Assembly (NCBI GenBank): GCA_031002005.1
Contig: JARYHS010009186.1
Span: 255,531,199-255,595,198, forward strand
Reading direction: 5' to 3'
Origin: Vandiemenella viatica
Taxonomy: Eukaryota; Arthropoda; Insecta; Orthoptera; Morabidae
Length of the DNA stretch: 64,000 bases
Part shown: piece by piece, positions 44,945 to 57,781 of the stretch
Layout of the letters: each line of letters starts with the position of its first letter
How positions within the stretch are numbered: the first letter of the stretch is position 1
The notes under the pieces: generated by a model
What the model saw: only the letters and a program-made list of their open reading frames with translations
What the model was told of the DNA's origin: nothing
The model's database searches: none
Program-made: the position numbers and the translations under genes

Positions 44945-45819
44945 CTGCAACACGTCCCTACAAAGTTGTCTCGATGTATAACATAATATCTTAAGAACCT
45001 GAATATACACCCAAAATCCAAACATTTACAATAAGAATAATAAAGTCAATTCCGACATGGATTCGAAAATTTAGAAATCAAAAGAAGGTTTAAAATTTCA
45101 ACACGAAAACATGGCCTAAATATAGATCCAGAAGCAAAAATTACAGTAATGATGTTGAAATTACTAAAGGCGGTAATGACACATAACTATAGTAAATGGA
45201 GAAAAATAGCTATGAAAAATTAATGACTTATTGAAGAATGAGAAAATAACAGTCGACGGAGAACCGCGCCGTCAATATGGAGGAGCAAAAACTTCAGTCT
45301 GTCAAAATGTCGTTGGATATAAGCTAATTGCGTACATGTCTTCGGGCATTAAAGCTTTACAGAATACTAAATCCGGAAGAGGAGTGTGGTAACTGGTCGC
45401 GCAGACACGTACCGGAAACATCTAGAAAAGACAGCTGGGAAGACCAAGTTAGGGAGGCAAAGGAGCGAACTGAACCCCTTCAGCATAGGTCGTGGTCTGT
45501 GTCCATCATCATCCCATTACTGGGATCCGAGGGTTGGCCCCTACTGTGATTTTGGAACATATTGTGGAAGATCTACCCACGAGATGTTTATTAGATTGCC
45601 AATCTGCTTACTACCCTTCTCAAGATGACGAAGTCAATTTGATAGATTCCTTTGATGATACTTAAAAAAACTTATCGTCCTATTTTTTTATTCTATAAAA
45701 TCAAGATATCCGACTTGAATTTACTGCATTTCAGAAACAAATAAACCACACAAGTTTCACTTGTTTCCCTTCACTGTCAGAATTTTGTTTAATTATTCAA
45801 TCAAGATATCGATTCTACT
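44945..45819. other. Spacer; unassigned protein-like stretch at 45,330-45,480
   Basis: The plus frames around 45,330-45,480 (ALKLYRILNPEEECGNWS) look coding but shift frame and match nothing I know. Probably a mobile-element relic. Confidence 0.3.
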
Positions 45820-46302
45820 CATGGGCGTATCCAGCGAGGGCAGTGGGGGGCTGCCCCCTCCCCCTCCCCACCCCTAGAAGAAAAATTAAGTTGCCTTCAG
45901 TACGCTTCTACGATTGAAGAACTTGCTCAGGAGCACTTTGGGTTTGGAAGAGAAAGATTGACTGGATTATGCCTGATGAGTGTGCATCGATATTTCGTGA
46001 AAGAACATCGTGATATATTGACAAACAAAGTTATTGAAAATTTTTCTGAGAATCAGAGAAGATTAATGATTACATAAAAAACTAACTGACTTACGATCTT
46101 AATTAACTACATAGTATATACTTAGATTAAGTGGTTGGATTACTACATTAATCAATAATAAAAATAGTTTCCTGATAGGTTTGAGTTTCATTTTGTAAGA
46201 AATCGTCATGTTCAGTCCCCCACCCCAATTCCTCGAAGTGGCTCCCCCCTCCCCCCAGTTCAAATCTTGCCCCTTCTAGTTCTGATCCTGGATACGCCCT
46301 TG
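45820..46302 (+). mobile_element. hAT element derivative just upstream of the receptor exon
   Basis: Termini CATGGGCGTATCCAG and CTGGATACGCCCTTG, flanks ATTCTACT and ATTCTTCT (7 of 8). The interior retains ERLTGLCLMSVHRYFVKEH and VIENFSE in plus sense, resembling the C-terminal dimerisation segment of hAT transposases ('RL..L.L.SIHR'). It ends 79 bp before the 46,382 acceptor. Confidence 0.78.
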
Positions 46303-46381
46303 ATTCTTCTCATTGTTTCTAATGAACAATCTTTCGAAACCTATTGGTGTTGCAATGTAAACAGTATTGTTGATCTTCCAG

Positions 46382-47190
46382 GTTTCCCCAGACGAGCATG
46401 TTCCGCTGTCTCCGGATTGCCCTGCCGACTCGGTGATGAAGACGAATGTCCACTTTCTGGTGGTCGCCGGACTGTGGCCCTCTCCTGGGGTTCGCTTCTA
46501 CAATGTCTACACGGCCATTACCTACTCCTTCGCTGTCGCCAACACGATCATGACCATATTCAGCATCCTGTCCAACTGGGGGCACATGAACGAGCTGACG
46601 TTGTCGCTGGCGGCCGCCTTCACCCACTACGGAGGCGTACTCAAGATGGGCTTGCTGATCGCCAACAGGCAGACCTACTACCGTCTAGTGAGGATGGTCG
46701 ACAATCTCGTCTCGAGCCAGAAGGGATATGTTGAACGCGACCAGACTCTCGCCGTCTTGTTTGAGGCCTGTCAGAAAAAGTCCCGCCGTTTGGTGGTGTA
46801 CTCTTTGACGTACCTGCACGTCCTCGGTGGGATATGGTACATGGTACCGTTCTTCACATATCCGCCGGGAGAGCGACTGCCTTTTGTCTTGCTGCCCGTA
46901 AAGCGATCAACTGATCCTGCTCTCTATGCGGTAACATACGTGATGCAGTGCTTGGCAATTTTCTACTGGATATTTGGAAGCATTGGCATAGACTGCTTCT
47001 TCGCCTCAGTGATGCTAAACGTCGCCATTCAGATTAAGATTTTGGCCCATCGGATTACGAAACTTGGTATGACGGATGACGTATCTGGACGTCCCATCCT
47101 GGTCAAAAGTGATGAAAACGAACTCCACAGACATCGTGCAATGGAGAAAGATTTGAACCATTGTATTGAAACCCATCAAAATATTTTAAA
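46382..47190 (+). CDS. Odorant receptor (7tm_6), large exon
   Basis: Acceptor GATCTTCCAG|GTT at 46,380-46,381; donor TTTTAAA|GTAAGT. 809 nt: 269 codons plus two bases, phase 0 start. The frame begins VSPDEHVPLSPDCPADSVMK. The first hydrophobic span is VHFLVVAGLWPSP, with the 'GLWP' signature of insect ORs. Further spans follow at YTAITYSFAVANTIMTIFSI, ELTLSLAAAFTHYGGVLKMG, LVVYSLTYLHVLGGIWYMVP, VTYVMQCLAIFYWIFGSIGI and FFASVMLNVAIQIKILAHRI. The loop ending HRAMEKDLNHCIETHQNILK precedes the conserved C-terminal exons. It is a ligand-tuning subunit that, in insects, forms an ion channel with the co-receptor Orco in sensory neuron dendrites. The start-codon exon is not found; an in-frame Met at DSVM is an alternative start. 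Confidence 0.9.
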
Positions 47191-47270
47191 GTAAGTACTC
47201 CTGATCAGTTGATAATGTAGCTGCCAAGATAAAGTCCGGCTGTTTTCAGCCAATCCCTTTTCTGTTGCAG

Positions 47271-47370
47271 TTTCGTCAAACATCTCGAAAAAGTGATGAG
47301 CCCGGTCTCTCTCTTCCAGTTCTTCTTTAGTATGCTGGCAACATGTGTCACCTTATTTCAGCAGACAGAG
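47271..47370 (+). CDS. Odorant receptor, second exon found
   Basis: Acceptor TTTTCTGTTGCAG|T, donor CAGACAGAG|GTAAGA. 100 nt: one base completes the split codon (AA+T, Asn), then 33 codons: FVKHLEKVMSPVSLFQFFF and SMLATCVTLFQQTE. It begins the last third of 7tm_6, where 'F...M..F....T'-type text precedes the final helices. Ends in phase 0, as the 60,578 exon requires. Confidence 0.9.
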
Positions 47371-47805
47371 GTAAGAGCATTCCTCACCTATACACAGTCA
47401 AAGCAATTCAGTCTTCATATGTCGTTATTTTTATAAATGCTATTGCTCTAGTCATTCTAACAAAGCATCCAGTACAAGTAGTTCCTAGTGGAACGTGTAG
47501 TAAGAACATTCATAAAATGCATGTTTGCCAAACAATTCTATATTTCGGAATCGACTCATTAACCAGCTGGCTGCCACGACAGCCTTGGATTCGGTGTAGT
47601 TGAGCATCTGAGCCGTCTAGGACATTCGTGTACAGTCTCTATCGATCCGTTTACCTCTTCTCCTTTCGTTATATTTCAAAGGACGTGACTATCACTTATT
47701 GACGAATAGTCGTCTGGTCGTACACAGGCGTGCTATAATATATTAAATATTACTGTAAGTTGTAGTATAATAATAATTCCGTGTAGTCGTAATGACCTGG
47801 AGATA

Positions 47806-48064
47806 GGGTTTTTACTGGCTGCGCGTTCCACCCCTATCGTAGCCGCCTCAACCTAAGCCGACAATCCTGCCAGGTACAGGGGACCTACAGTTTAACGTAG
47901 AATCCGAAGCACGGAAGCGTTCTGGTGTACTTCACTTTACACAGCAAGCTGTGGCAGAGGTGAAGGTCGAGTGAAGCCCCATTGAAAATCCCCGCCGAGA
48001 CAGGGATTCGAACCGGGGACCTTTCGATCTCCAGTCAGACGCTTAACCACTGAGCCACCAGACC
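47806..48064 (-). mobile_element. tRNA-derived SINE, family B, in receptor intron
   Basis: The minus strand starts with a well-kept tRNA-like head: A box TGGCTCAGTGGTTAAGCG, anticodon-arm-like middle, B box CGGTTCGAATCCCTGTC, then a non-tRNA body to GGGTGGAACGCGCAGCC. The head may be scored as a tRNA by software, but it has the SINE body fused to it and no discriminator/3' end. Unrelated to family A. Confidence 0.8.
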
Positions 48065-48945
48065 GCTCGTAAATTAAAATGCATTGAATTTGGTCGAAGC
48101 CAGCGGTCACAGCAGAAACTGCGGGCAGTGTTTATGTTTATATGAGTAGCCTTCAGGTGCTGTTGATCTCTGACTAGGCGACCGGAACGAATGAATAGAA
48201 CCTTGCTCATGAAAGGCAAATAATGTGTATGAATAGAATCCTTGTATAATCTAATCTTGTTAACTTTGGCGCCTTTGAAGGCAAAATCGCTATCGCTGAG
48301 AGCCAAATAAGATTTGCTTATCAAGTAATCTAGGATGCGCTTAGATTCATAGCAGTGTAGCATAAGATCCCAGCCAACACTTCGGTGTGGCTGGTGCCAT
48401 CAAGTTGCTCCGTAGAGCTGAGCTGCGTAATAAGTGCCCGCCAATGATCACCAACATCTGAATTGGGGAAACAGTTACTTACTCTTCCTGAATGTAACGT
48501 GCCTAACAGATCTAACTAATCCAACAAGCTGTATGTTGAACAATTTGTTCCAATAAATTCCATTAGCACTGGACCTTTGTCATTTCTGGTGTGACTTTCC
48601 TGCTTGCCTACTATCCATCAAATTCTTTGACGAGAGCCATTGCTTGCCTCAGTTATCGAACCCGTGTCCTCAATATTTCAGTTTGTTACGAAAAGCTAAA
48701 CGCCTTGTAGTCTCGGATAGGAAAATGCGAAGAGTTGGTTACACAGACTAACGTCGTGAAATAACGGGGAAAATAAAAAAGAAATCCACTGGCGTGGAGA
48801 GGCTCTATCAAATTTAGCATGTCAAGCTAACACAGCCGACATATGGTATGCAGATCTGATTGCGTGAACTCACCTGACGCTAACATTCACTAGCAGCAGA
48901 AACTTGTAACGATCAAGCTCATTGTTCGATGTTGCATCTTCAGTC
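48065..48945. other. Receptor intron spacer
   Basis: No gene recognised. The minus-strand open frame at 48,043-48,363 extends out of the SINE head and is unsupported. Confidence 0.45.
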
Positions 48946-48949
48946 ATCA
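48946..48949. repeat. 4-bp target duplication ATCA (left)
   Basis: ATCA just before the 5' LTR is repeated at 57,301-57,304 just after the 3' LTR, marking the LTR element as a single integration. Confidence 0.8.
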
Positions 48950-50179
48950 TGTCGCGGGTTCGCGTATTCTAAGGTATAGGTTATTGATTTGAAGCCTTTA
49001 TTCAAACTCATCGTAGTTCCGATTCACATCCAGTTGCACCAGCAAGCCAGATCTCACGCTGCGGCAATGTTATCTTTTGTAACGAAGCACGGAGGTCTCA
49101 GGTTGAGCACGTATCCAGCCTCCGCTACCCACGCCTGTAACTTAGTACATAGCTTACGACCGCGTTATGCCAGTTTCTTATCGCAGGCTGCGCCTCACTG
49201 AAATTTCAGCAGCCTGTATACCGCAGCAGTTTCCCGACTGTGTGGGAGTGCTTACTAGAGGGAACCCACAGCATATAGAATAGCTTTGCGAAGCTTATGT
49301 CAGCCTGGAAACCACCACACTATGCAGTCCCCACTACTCGCACTATAACTCCGCCCTGACCATCTCCACTTAGTCCTAGTGAGCCAATTAACATCACCTT
49401 TTATCCCCACCAGAATCCCTAATCAGTTTTCCTGTAGACATGGAGCCACCGCTCTAGGCAGTCCAACTTACACCACGGACTCGGGAGTCCATCTCCATCT
49501 CAGGACTCGACAACATCCAAGATCATCCATCCATGGACGCACCGTTCAACACCATCACCTAACAGGTACTTAAAGCTTGCTTGATCCACTGCTTGCGTGT
49601 TCGTCTTCATAACAGTATGTCCACCGCTAGATAGGAATCTAATGCATTCGCCGACAGTCACTCATTTCGATAGGGTTTAATGTGCCTTGCCCTGTAATCA
49701 GTCTACCAATGTAATATTGTTATTCTGTCAACCAATCAGTATAGCGCAACGTCAGTAATAGTTCACCAATGGAAGATCAATGAATATTAACCAATCAGCA
49801 TAAGGTATTTCTAGTGACAAATCATGCCTTTGATCAATGTAGCCAATAGTGTAACATGTACGCCGATCTGTCTTCAAGTGTAATAAACCAGTAGTTAATA
49901 ACATGTGTTGTTATCATTCCTAAAAGATAGTCACCTCTCCGTGAATAAAGATGTATGATAATATTTATGTAAATGTTTAATGCTAATCAGTGAGATTACG
50001 CCGTGTCTATAGTTTCTCAGTAGCTAAGGCTCAGTTACTTCCTTGGCAATATGCCTGCAGACTACACTCTAAGGTGTAGGCAGGTGCCCAAGGCGAACAA
50101 CCAGCTTCCCTCTCTCCAGTCTGTCGTATTAAGTGGGAAATTGAAAGGTTTCCGCTCGGCCGATCACACCCACGCGACA
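48950..50179 (+). repeat. 5' LTR
   Basis: TG...CA boundaries. It includes many CCAAT boxes (around 49,700-49,850) and AATAAA signals at about 49,883 and 49,944. A 70-codon open frame (48,989-49,201) is the same in both LTRs, but an identical copy is expected for LTRs and no protein family is recognised. Confidence 0.88.
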
Positions 50180-50196
50180 TACGACATTTATTAATT

Positions 50197-50214
50197 TGGT
50201 GTCAAAGATGTGAG
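50197..50214 (+). promoter_or_regulatory. Candidate tRNA primer-binding site
   Basis: TGGTGTCAAAGATGTGAG starts 17 nt after the 5' LTR. It begins with the TGG that pairs with a tRNA CCA end. The offset is larger than usual; the tRNA is not assigned. Confidence 0.5.
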
Positions 50215-53200
50215 GTAATTGGGTTAATTAGCGCTTGAGAAATTAATTCTCACTAGAAATTGGCAGGGGTTGACCAAAAACTCCTACGCCAAACATTTAT
50301 TAATTTCCCCCGATTAAGAGCAGCAGTGGATATCAAGTTAGCAGTACCTGTATTTTAAAATCAATCTCTTCAAGAATGCCATCAAGAAACCATCTGTCAA
50401 TCAAATTTAAAGAATACGAGTTTGAATTTAAAATTACGAGAGGAGACGCAGCCAAGAGAATACGCATCGCCACCGCCAGAGCCCGCCAGGAGTCGAGCAG
50501 CCAACGCTATCACGCCAGCTTCTTATCACGGTCCAGCCGGTCGCACCAGCTGTTCCCTACGTCACGGCCGCCCAGCTGACCGACGACGCCTCAAGCATCA
50601 CCGCCAGATTGTCAACGCCTCCGCAGCAGTGCCGCCAACTCAACCTCCATGGGGTTTCACAGGCGTCATCTCGTCTCAACAGCAGTAAAATGTGAGTAGG
50701 CACAGACAATTCATTTAGCGCAGCGCAAAAGTGAAAAACAGTGATTTAACAGTATATGTCGAAGAAGATAACTTTTCTGTATCAGAAATCCAAATTACGA
50801 TGTTTGTGTGTTTTTCCGTGAAAAATCGCTAGCATAATTTATATCGCGATACTTTAACATTTTCTCTGTCCATAAATCAGTATCACATTCTGTTAAAGTG
50901 ATAAAATCTAATGTATGTAACATTCACTAACTTAGAAAGCGGCAAATATCTAAAACGCGATGTAAAATCTATCAACCTCCAGTAACATTTAGAAGAACGG
51001 GCGTAAAACTTGAATAACTGATGGCATATCTTGTACAACAAAGTAAAAGGCACTAAAATCTTAAAATTGTATAATCCAAGAGTGACATTAAAAATAATCT
51101 CCGTGAGCTAATCCTCCTCGAATCAATCTTAAATCATAATCTCTAACAAAGTTAACAGGGTACCACTCCCGATTGTCTGATGATTCTATGGAAAGTCGCG
51201 AATCGCGTGCTGCTTAATGTAGTAGAAATAGGATTATCGAAAATCTGCATATCGCCGAATAAACTATAATGCATAACTAATCTATACAGGGGTTCCATTC
51301 CCCGGTTTAACTAACTGCTGTGCCAAAATCGCGTAATCGCGAGTTGCTTATGTAACAAGCAGCGTTGGTTAAACATTACCGCACCGATAATCTCAATGAG
51401 AAGCTAACTAAAAAGGTATGAAATAATTCAAGAGGAAATTAGCAAAACTACTAACATAACGCCGTAACAATAAAAAGCATACACGTCAATCTATCATTTT
51501 GCGAAAGGGGGAACGCAAAATTATTAGCAATACACATGTAAAACGCCGCACTGTCAAATTCATGTAATAAGAAAAACGCTTTTCCAAGCATCAGCTGTCT
51601 TCTAAAGTAAACAGCCTTACGCGGGCAAACTTTCAAATGTCGGTAGTTCTTAACGCGCCACCAGAGCGAGTAACAAACAAACAAGGCTCAAAAATGGCCG
51701 CACCCGCAACAAGTTAAAAAAAAAAAATATGTAAACAATCCTTATATCATAATTTACCAAGAAGTGAGTGCATTTCTTATCATACGTTGAGTCTTTCCTG
51801 TGTTATTGAAGTAATTATTGAACATTTAATGTATATGTGTGCACCAAAACAATCCAAATGTATTTGAAAAGTGTTTTCAATAGGTTATCCATAACCTCAT
51901 GTATTATACTATGTGCCGGTATAATCGTTCAATTTTAATGCAAATGCCATTTAAACTACTTATCAGTGAACTAATATATTATACAAAATGCTCAATGCAA
52001 TGTTACATAATTCCAAGTGTCATTATTACTACAATTTATTATTCTGAGAGTGCCAAATCAATCAGTAATAATTTTGTCAAGTGAACTAATTAAATAATAA
52101 CGCCAACACTTATCTTACCATTGTGCCAAATACTCTAACCTATCTATCAGTTGAAAAGTAAACAAATGTGCCTTCCCATCAGATGTAAACAGTTTGCTAG
52201 AAGCTAGCCAACACACAGGGGCTAGTGACCAATCATACAGCTGTAAACAACACTACTATAATAGGAACAGTTTCTTAGTGTGTCAGCCATCTAATAATAA
52301 GTTTAACAAAAGCTATTATGAATGTTAAGTGATTTAAAGTGTGTCGAATTCAGTGAGAAGTCCTTACCATTTAATATTATCAAAGTAAAATTCTATACAG
52401 AATCCTTTTCGCCAAATGTGAGTTAAAACAAGGTTTTACATGCCAGCTAGCCATTTTAATCCAATGAAAAGTAAACACTGATCACTTAAAACTAAACCAG
52501 AGGTAGCTAATAATTTGTGATGATTAAAACTTACAATGCCAATACTGGTCACCACTAAATAGGTATACAACTATCAATTGAGGGGACAAAAACAGTCATA
52601 AAGGAGATAGGTGACCTTTACTATTAACAATATTCAATTTGTTTCACAGTGTCAAGCTATTTTAACAAGTGAGGAGTTTTCAATAAACCAAGATACCAAA
52701 ACGCTGTTAATAATATAAGTCAGACTTAATCATGACATACCCATTCATTTCTTTTACTGAGGAATAATAATAATAATGTTTAGATAACCACTATATTGAA
52801 GGAAGAATTTAAATACTTATGACTATATTGAGTTTCCAAATGACAAAAACATTAACTTCAATTGACAACAGCTGATTGTGGTCTGTAAAGGCGCCATACA
52901 TACAGCAGCCAGCTTACTGTCAGTTTATTAATCCCCATAGTTACTAAACAAAGCAAATCTTTCTATTTATCCAGAAGAAACCAATAGCATTCCAAAATAT
53001 AATTGATTTATTAAATGCGAAATGACATAACACTACATCATAACATGTCTGTAATTATTTTGCTACCTCACACTTAACGTTACCTATTGTACTTATTGTT
53101 TTATTTATTTTGTACTTGTGTAAACATTCACCAATATTAATACTGATGCATCATCCCAAGCTAGCTATAAATCAACATGAATACCCAATCATATGCCTAA

Positions 53201-56068
53201 GAATTTAGTAATCTCAATAAGTGGAGATAATTCCAATGAAACCTACCAATAACATTATGTTAAAGATGACACACCAATAAAATGATAGTATTTACCAAAT
53301 CCAATCACAGTGTCTGGGAGACAACCCAATGATATTAACGAGCTACATAGCCAATACAGACACTCAACCAATGGGAATTCAGATAGTTAGGGCACATTAT
53401 CCAATAAAATACCAAATTTGTACTACCAGCCAATGTCAAGGCATTTATTAAAAACCAATTACCGTTCACTAATCTCAACTACCAATGGAAACCATTTATT
53501 GACTACCAATCGGTTTATTTATCTACCCTCCCACCAATGGCACACCTTCAACGAAGACCAATTAATTGCTGTAAAATCAGATAACCAATGGCACACCTTC
53601 AATGAAAAACCAATTATTCACCGTAACCTCAGATACCCAATGGCACAATTGTCCAATCAGACGGTACAATTCCCATGATTGGTTAGTAAATTACACTAAT
53701 ATCAACCAATAGCAGCACCTGCTTAATGTAACATACACTCTATAGAATAAGGCACTCAATTATTTTTAAGATAAACTTAATCATGTGTTATTCCTTAGCT
53801 ATAATTTTAATAAGCAATTACATTCCCTTGTATCAGTGACATTACTGCATTCATTAAACAATATTTACCCACAGGTACCTAAGTAAGCATAGCTGTACCA
53901 GCACTTACTCCTCAATTTTGAAAGCAATCAGTTTGTAATCCCAAGAGTTTTACCTAGTATGAGAATTTGTTGGAATCGGAGTGATTTGAATAGAAGCCAA
54001 TAGAAGCACGGCCTAAGTACCTGAGTTTTTGTCTGACTTACACTGACTGACTGTATCTTGAATCAGCAGTCACGGAGAGGGCATTTGTAATCGCACCGAT
54101 ACTAACCCTCTGGTTTATCCTAAGCATGGGAGGATAATGTTTGGTAAGTCGCTAAGACAGGGTGGTGAAACGTGGATTTTGTCCTGGTCCACAGCCCATT
54201 ATAAGCTGTAATTTTGGGCAGCCACAAGTAATTTTAGTGTCCCACGACACTGTAGTAAGAAACTGATTTTGCAGGAAGCCTGGTCCTCGCAAGTTGTTGC
54301 ATTTAAGTTGGAATAGAAGGTGTATGATTGATTGTTTGCCTGTATCTGAATGACCATTGTCGAATGAGAATCCAATGAAAACTGATCTGATGATTGTTTA
54401 ACCAACCAGCATGGTTACCAGTATGATAAACACATTATTCCAATAAAAATAATACAAGCAGTCCTGATACAAGTGATCTAATATTTAAGGGAATACAATT
54501 CTATGTATACTTAGCCAATGTTTAGAACCAGCATTGATTACAAGAAGTGATTGCATTTGTACCATTTAATATGATTAACTAACTTTTGTATGGATTTTAT
54601 ACTAATATGCAAATAATAACTGTGTTAGATCCTAAGAAATATTTTACTTGTTATACCTAACTATAACTTGTGTTCATTGATTTGCTTATGCCAATTGCAA
54701 GCATTTATTCTGTTTACTTATAGACTTACAATTCAATTTTTGCATTCATTACTCCATTGTAAAGGGAAGATTCAATACCCCTATTGATTTATTTTTGCTT
54801 TTGACTTGCCAGTAGCAACCAATGATTATCAATCACTATTACTTATTGATTCATTGATACCAATCACTATTACTTATTGATTTATTGAAGTCAGTCAATT
54901 GATTATTGCCAATTTCCAATAATTTAAAGTAAAGTAAATGAGAACAAAAATTTATTTGATGAAAACCCAGTGACATGCACTCAATTCATTTCTTATTATT
55001 GTTGTAAAAGCTATTATAATCCAAGTGTACTCTCAAGTTAATTGCACAGAAGTCAAGCAGCACTGAAAGCATAAATATTACTATGTATTAAGTTTGCCAA
55101 AGAGTAGATACTGCTGTGTGCTGAATTTTTCAGCTTTTTCCTTGGTGTTCGAGTATCCATTTGGGCCAAACCAGCCATATGAACTGCCAGCCATCCTGGT
55201 CTGCCTTCAGCTTTCTGAAGCCATCAACTAGTTGGGTCTGATGCAATGACAGACTCAAAAGCCCATCTGTTTTCACAACTACTCTTTGTTTTGATATAAC
55301 CAGATGTTACACTTTATAATTTATGTGAAATTGTTAAACACATTGCATGTATTTTATTTTATTTCTCACATTTTGAGTACACATATCTACACATGTTCAG
55401 AAAAACAGCTTTGTTTATGCACCGAGATGTCTACACATGTCCAGCAATACAGTGATACTTTGTGATTTATTGAAATTAGTATATGAATTGAGATGCTTAG
55501 CCAACTTCAAGCTATTAGCAAGGTATTTAGAACGATTTTGAGACTTAATCACAACTAGTAGAACCCTTGAGTTGAACTATAACTATTTTGAGCAACCTAA
55601 CTTAAATTTAATAACTCTCCAAAGCTAATTTTCTTAAATATGGGCACACAGAATGTAAACAATGTAATTCTGGACCCCAGTAATCACAATTTGCATTTAA
55701 CTTTGCTATCAGAGTTTCCATTAACTGTCAGAAGCCAAACTTGTCTGCTTAGATGAATCTTTTCTTGTCTTTAGAAGAAATAATAACCAATTTTTAGAGT
55801 TCAACTCAACTTAGTGACATTCTATTGTGATGAAATGAGTGACTAGTGTAAACTTTTGAAAGAATGATCCTCCTGAATACCCAGTAGCCATTAAGCTACT
55901 TAATATCATAATGCAGTGGAACAAGTATGTCATATCCCAAGTAATAATAAACCACTTAGCCATTGCCCATTTTCTTTTGGAATTATTAAAGCATTTTATC
56001 GAGACTAACACTAGGGAGAGATTTGCTGTCTCTTTCATCGCCACAAATCTCTTAGCCAGCCGGGGAGA
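50215..56068 (+). other. LTR-element interior: AT-rich, CCAAT-rich, no pol
   Basis: 50,376-50,690 is a GC-richer leader with short overlapping frames (for example Ser/Arg-rich TARARQESSSQRYHASFL) of unknown meaning. The rest is AT-rich and repeatedly contains CCAAT. Locally repeated units include ACCAATGGCACACCTTCAA (53,534 and 53,585) and CCAATCACTATTACTTATTG (54,825-54,880). A short purine stretch CCGGGGAGA (56,060-56,068) before the 3' LTR may be the polypurine tract. Confidence 0.6.
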
Positions 56069-57300
56069 TGTCGCGGGTTCGCGTATTCTAAGGTATAGGT
56101 TATTGATTTGAAGCCTTTATTCAAACTCATCGTAGTTCCGATTCACATCCAGTTGCACCAGCAAGCCAGATCTCACGCTGCGGCAATGTTATCTTTTGTA
56201 ACGAAGCACGGAGGTCTCAGGTTGAGCACGTATCCAGCCTCCGCTACCCACGCCTGTAACTTAGTACATAGCTTACGACCGCGTTATGCCAGTTTCTTAT
56301 CGCAGGCTGCGCCTCACTGAAATTTCAGCAGCCTGTATACCGCAGCAGTTTCCCGACTGTGTGGGAGTGCTTACTAGAGGGAACCCACAGCATATAGAAT
56401 AGCTTTGCGAAGCTTATGTCAGCCTGGAAACCACCACACTATGCAGTCCCCACTACTCGCACTATAACTCCGCCCTGACCATCTCCACTTAGTCCTAGTG
56501 AGCCAATTAACATCACCTTTTATCCCCACCAGAATCCCTAATCAGTTTTCCTGTAGACATGGAGCCACCGCTCTAGGCAGTCCAACTTACACCACGGACT
56601 CGGGAGTCCATCTCCACCTCAGGACTCGACAACATCCAAGATCATCCATCCATGGACGCACCGTTCAACACCATCACCTAACAGGTACTTAAAGGCTTGC
56701 TTGATCCACTGCTTGCGTGTTCGTCTTCATAACAGTATGTCCACCGCTAGATAGGAATCTAATGCATTCGCCGACAGTCACTCATTTCGATAGGGTTTAA
56801 TGTGCCTTGCCCTGTAATCAGTCTACCAATGTAATATGTTATTCTGTCAACCAATCAGTATAGCGCAACGTCAGTAATAGTTCACCAATGAAGATCAATG
56901 AATATTAACCAATCAGCATAAGGTATTTCTAGTGACAAATCATGCCTTTGATCAATGTAGCCAATAGTGTAACATGTACGCCGATCTGTCTTCAAGTGTA
57001 ATAAACCAGTAGTTAATAACATGTGTTGTTATCATTCCTAAGAGATAAGTCACCTCTCCGTGAATAAAGATGTATGATAATATTTATGTAAATGTTTAAT
57101 GCTAATCAGTGAGATTACGCCGTGTCTATAGTTTCTCAGTAGCTAAGGCTCAGTTACTTCCTTGGCAATATGCCTGCAGACTACACTCTAAGGTGTAGGC
57201 AGGTGCCCAAGGCGAACAACCACAGCTTCCCTCTCTCCAATCTGTCGTATTAAGTGGGAAATTGAAAGGTTTCCGCTCGGCCGATCACACCCACGCGACA
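56069..57300 (+). repeat. 3' LTR
   Basis: Matches the 5' LTR with scattered single-base changes and 1-2-base indels, e.g. CTCCACCTC for CTCCATCTC, AACCACAGC for AACCAGC. Ends CACGCGACA, then the duplicated ATCA. Confidence 0.88.
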
Positions 57301-57781
57301 ATCATGCCACAATAAATGTTACAATGCCGATATTATTAAAGGTCTTTGTACTGTTTCTAGTTAGCTGCAAACACACTAGTGATTTATTGTTCCAAACAAT
57401 CTGTAATAAGTACTTTTACCGTATGAGGTTTAACTACTGCTGATCTGGATCGTAATTGAAAGTAATTGTCTGCAGGTTTGAAAATACTTTAATTAGATGG
57501 TCCCATGCCGTATTTCAGGAAATAAGGAAAGTTTTACTCAATACACGAGGCTATGAGAACGAATTGTTACTTAATAATTGAAAAACCACTACAAATAAAA
57601 TGAATACATTAGTTTATTTAAAACTAGCTGACCCGGCGAACTCCGTTTCGCCTTAGAGGCAATAAATAAGCAGATTTTTTATTTTATTAAGTTCAATTTT
57701 TATTAGGAAATACAATTAAAAAAATTAAGTATTTTAATGATTCTTTATTGTTCATGTATTTTCGTGCATAGGCTGCACTCT

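Larger units (their letters stand above)
48950..57300 (+). mobile_element. Non-coding 8.35-kb LTR retrotransposon (LARD-like)
   Basis: Two LTRs of 1,230 and 1,232 bp start TGTCGCGGGTTCGCG and end CCCACGCGACA, flanked by the duplicated ATCA. A tRNA-type primer site candidate (TGGTGTCAAAGATG) follows at 50,197. The 5.9-kb interior is AT-rich with no ORF over ~90 codons and no gag, protease, RT or integrase motif that I can see, so it must be mobilised in trans. It lies in the receptor's large intron in the same sense as the gene. I count only about ten LTR differences, so the insertion is young. Confidence 0.85.

Noticed and set aside
45328..45628. Protein-like stretch LNPEEECGNWS
   Set aside because: Frames change within 100 bp and I cannot match it to a family; left as unassigned.
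48000..48064. tRNA gene candidate on the minus strand
   Set aside because: The A and B boxes are good, but the sequence continues into a SINE body without a tRNA 3' end.
48989..49201. 70-codon open frame repeated exactly at 56,108-56,320
   Set aside because: Both copies are in the two LTRs, which are nearly the same by origin. No protein family or coding signature is visible.
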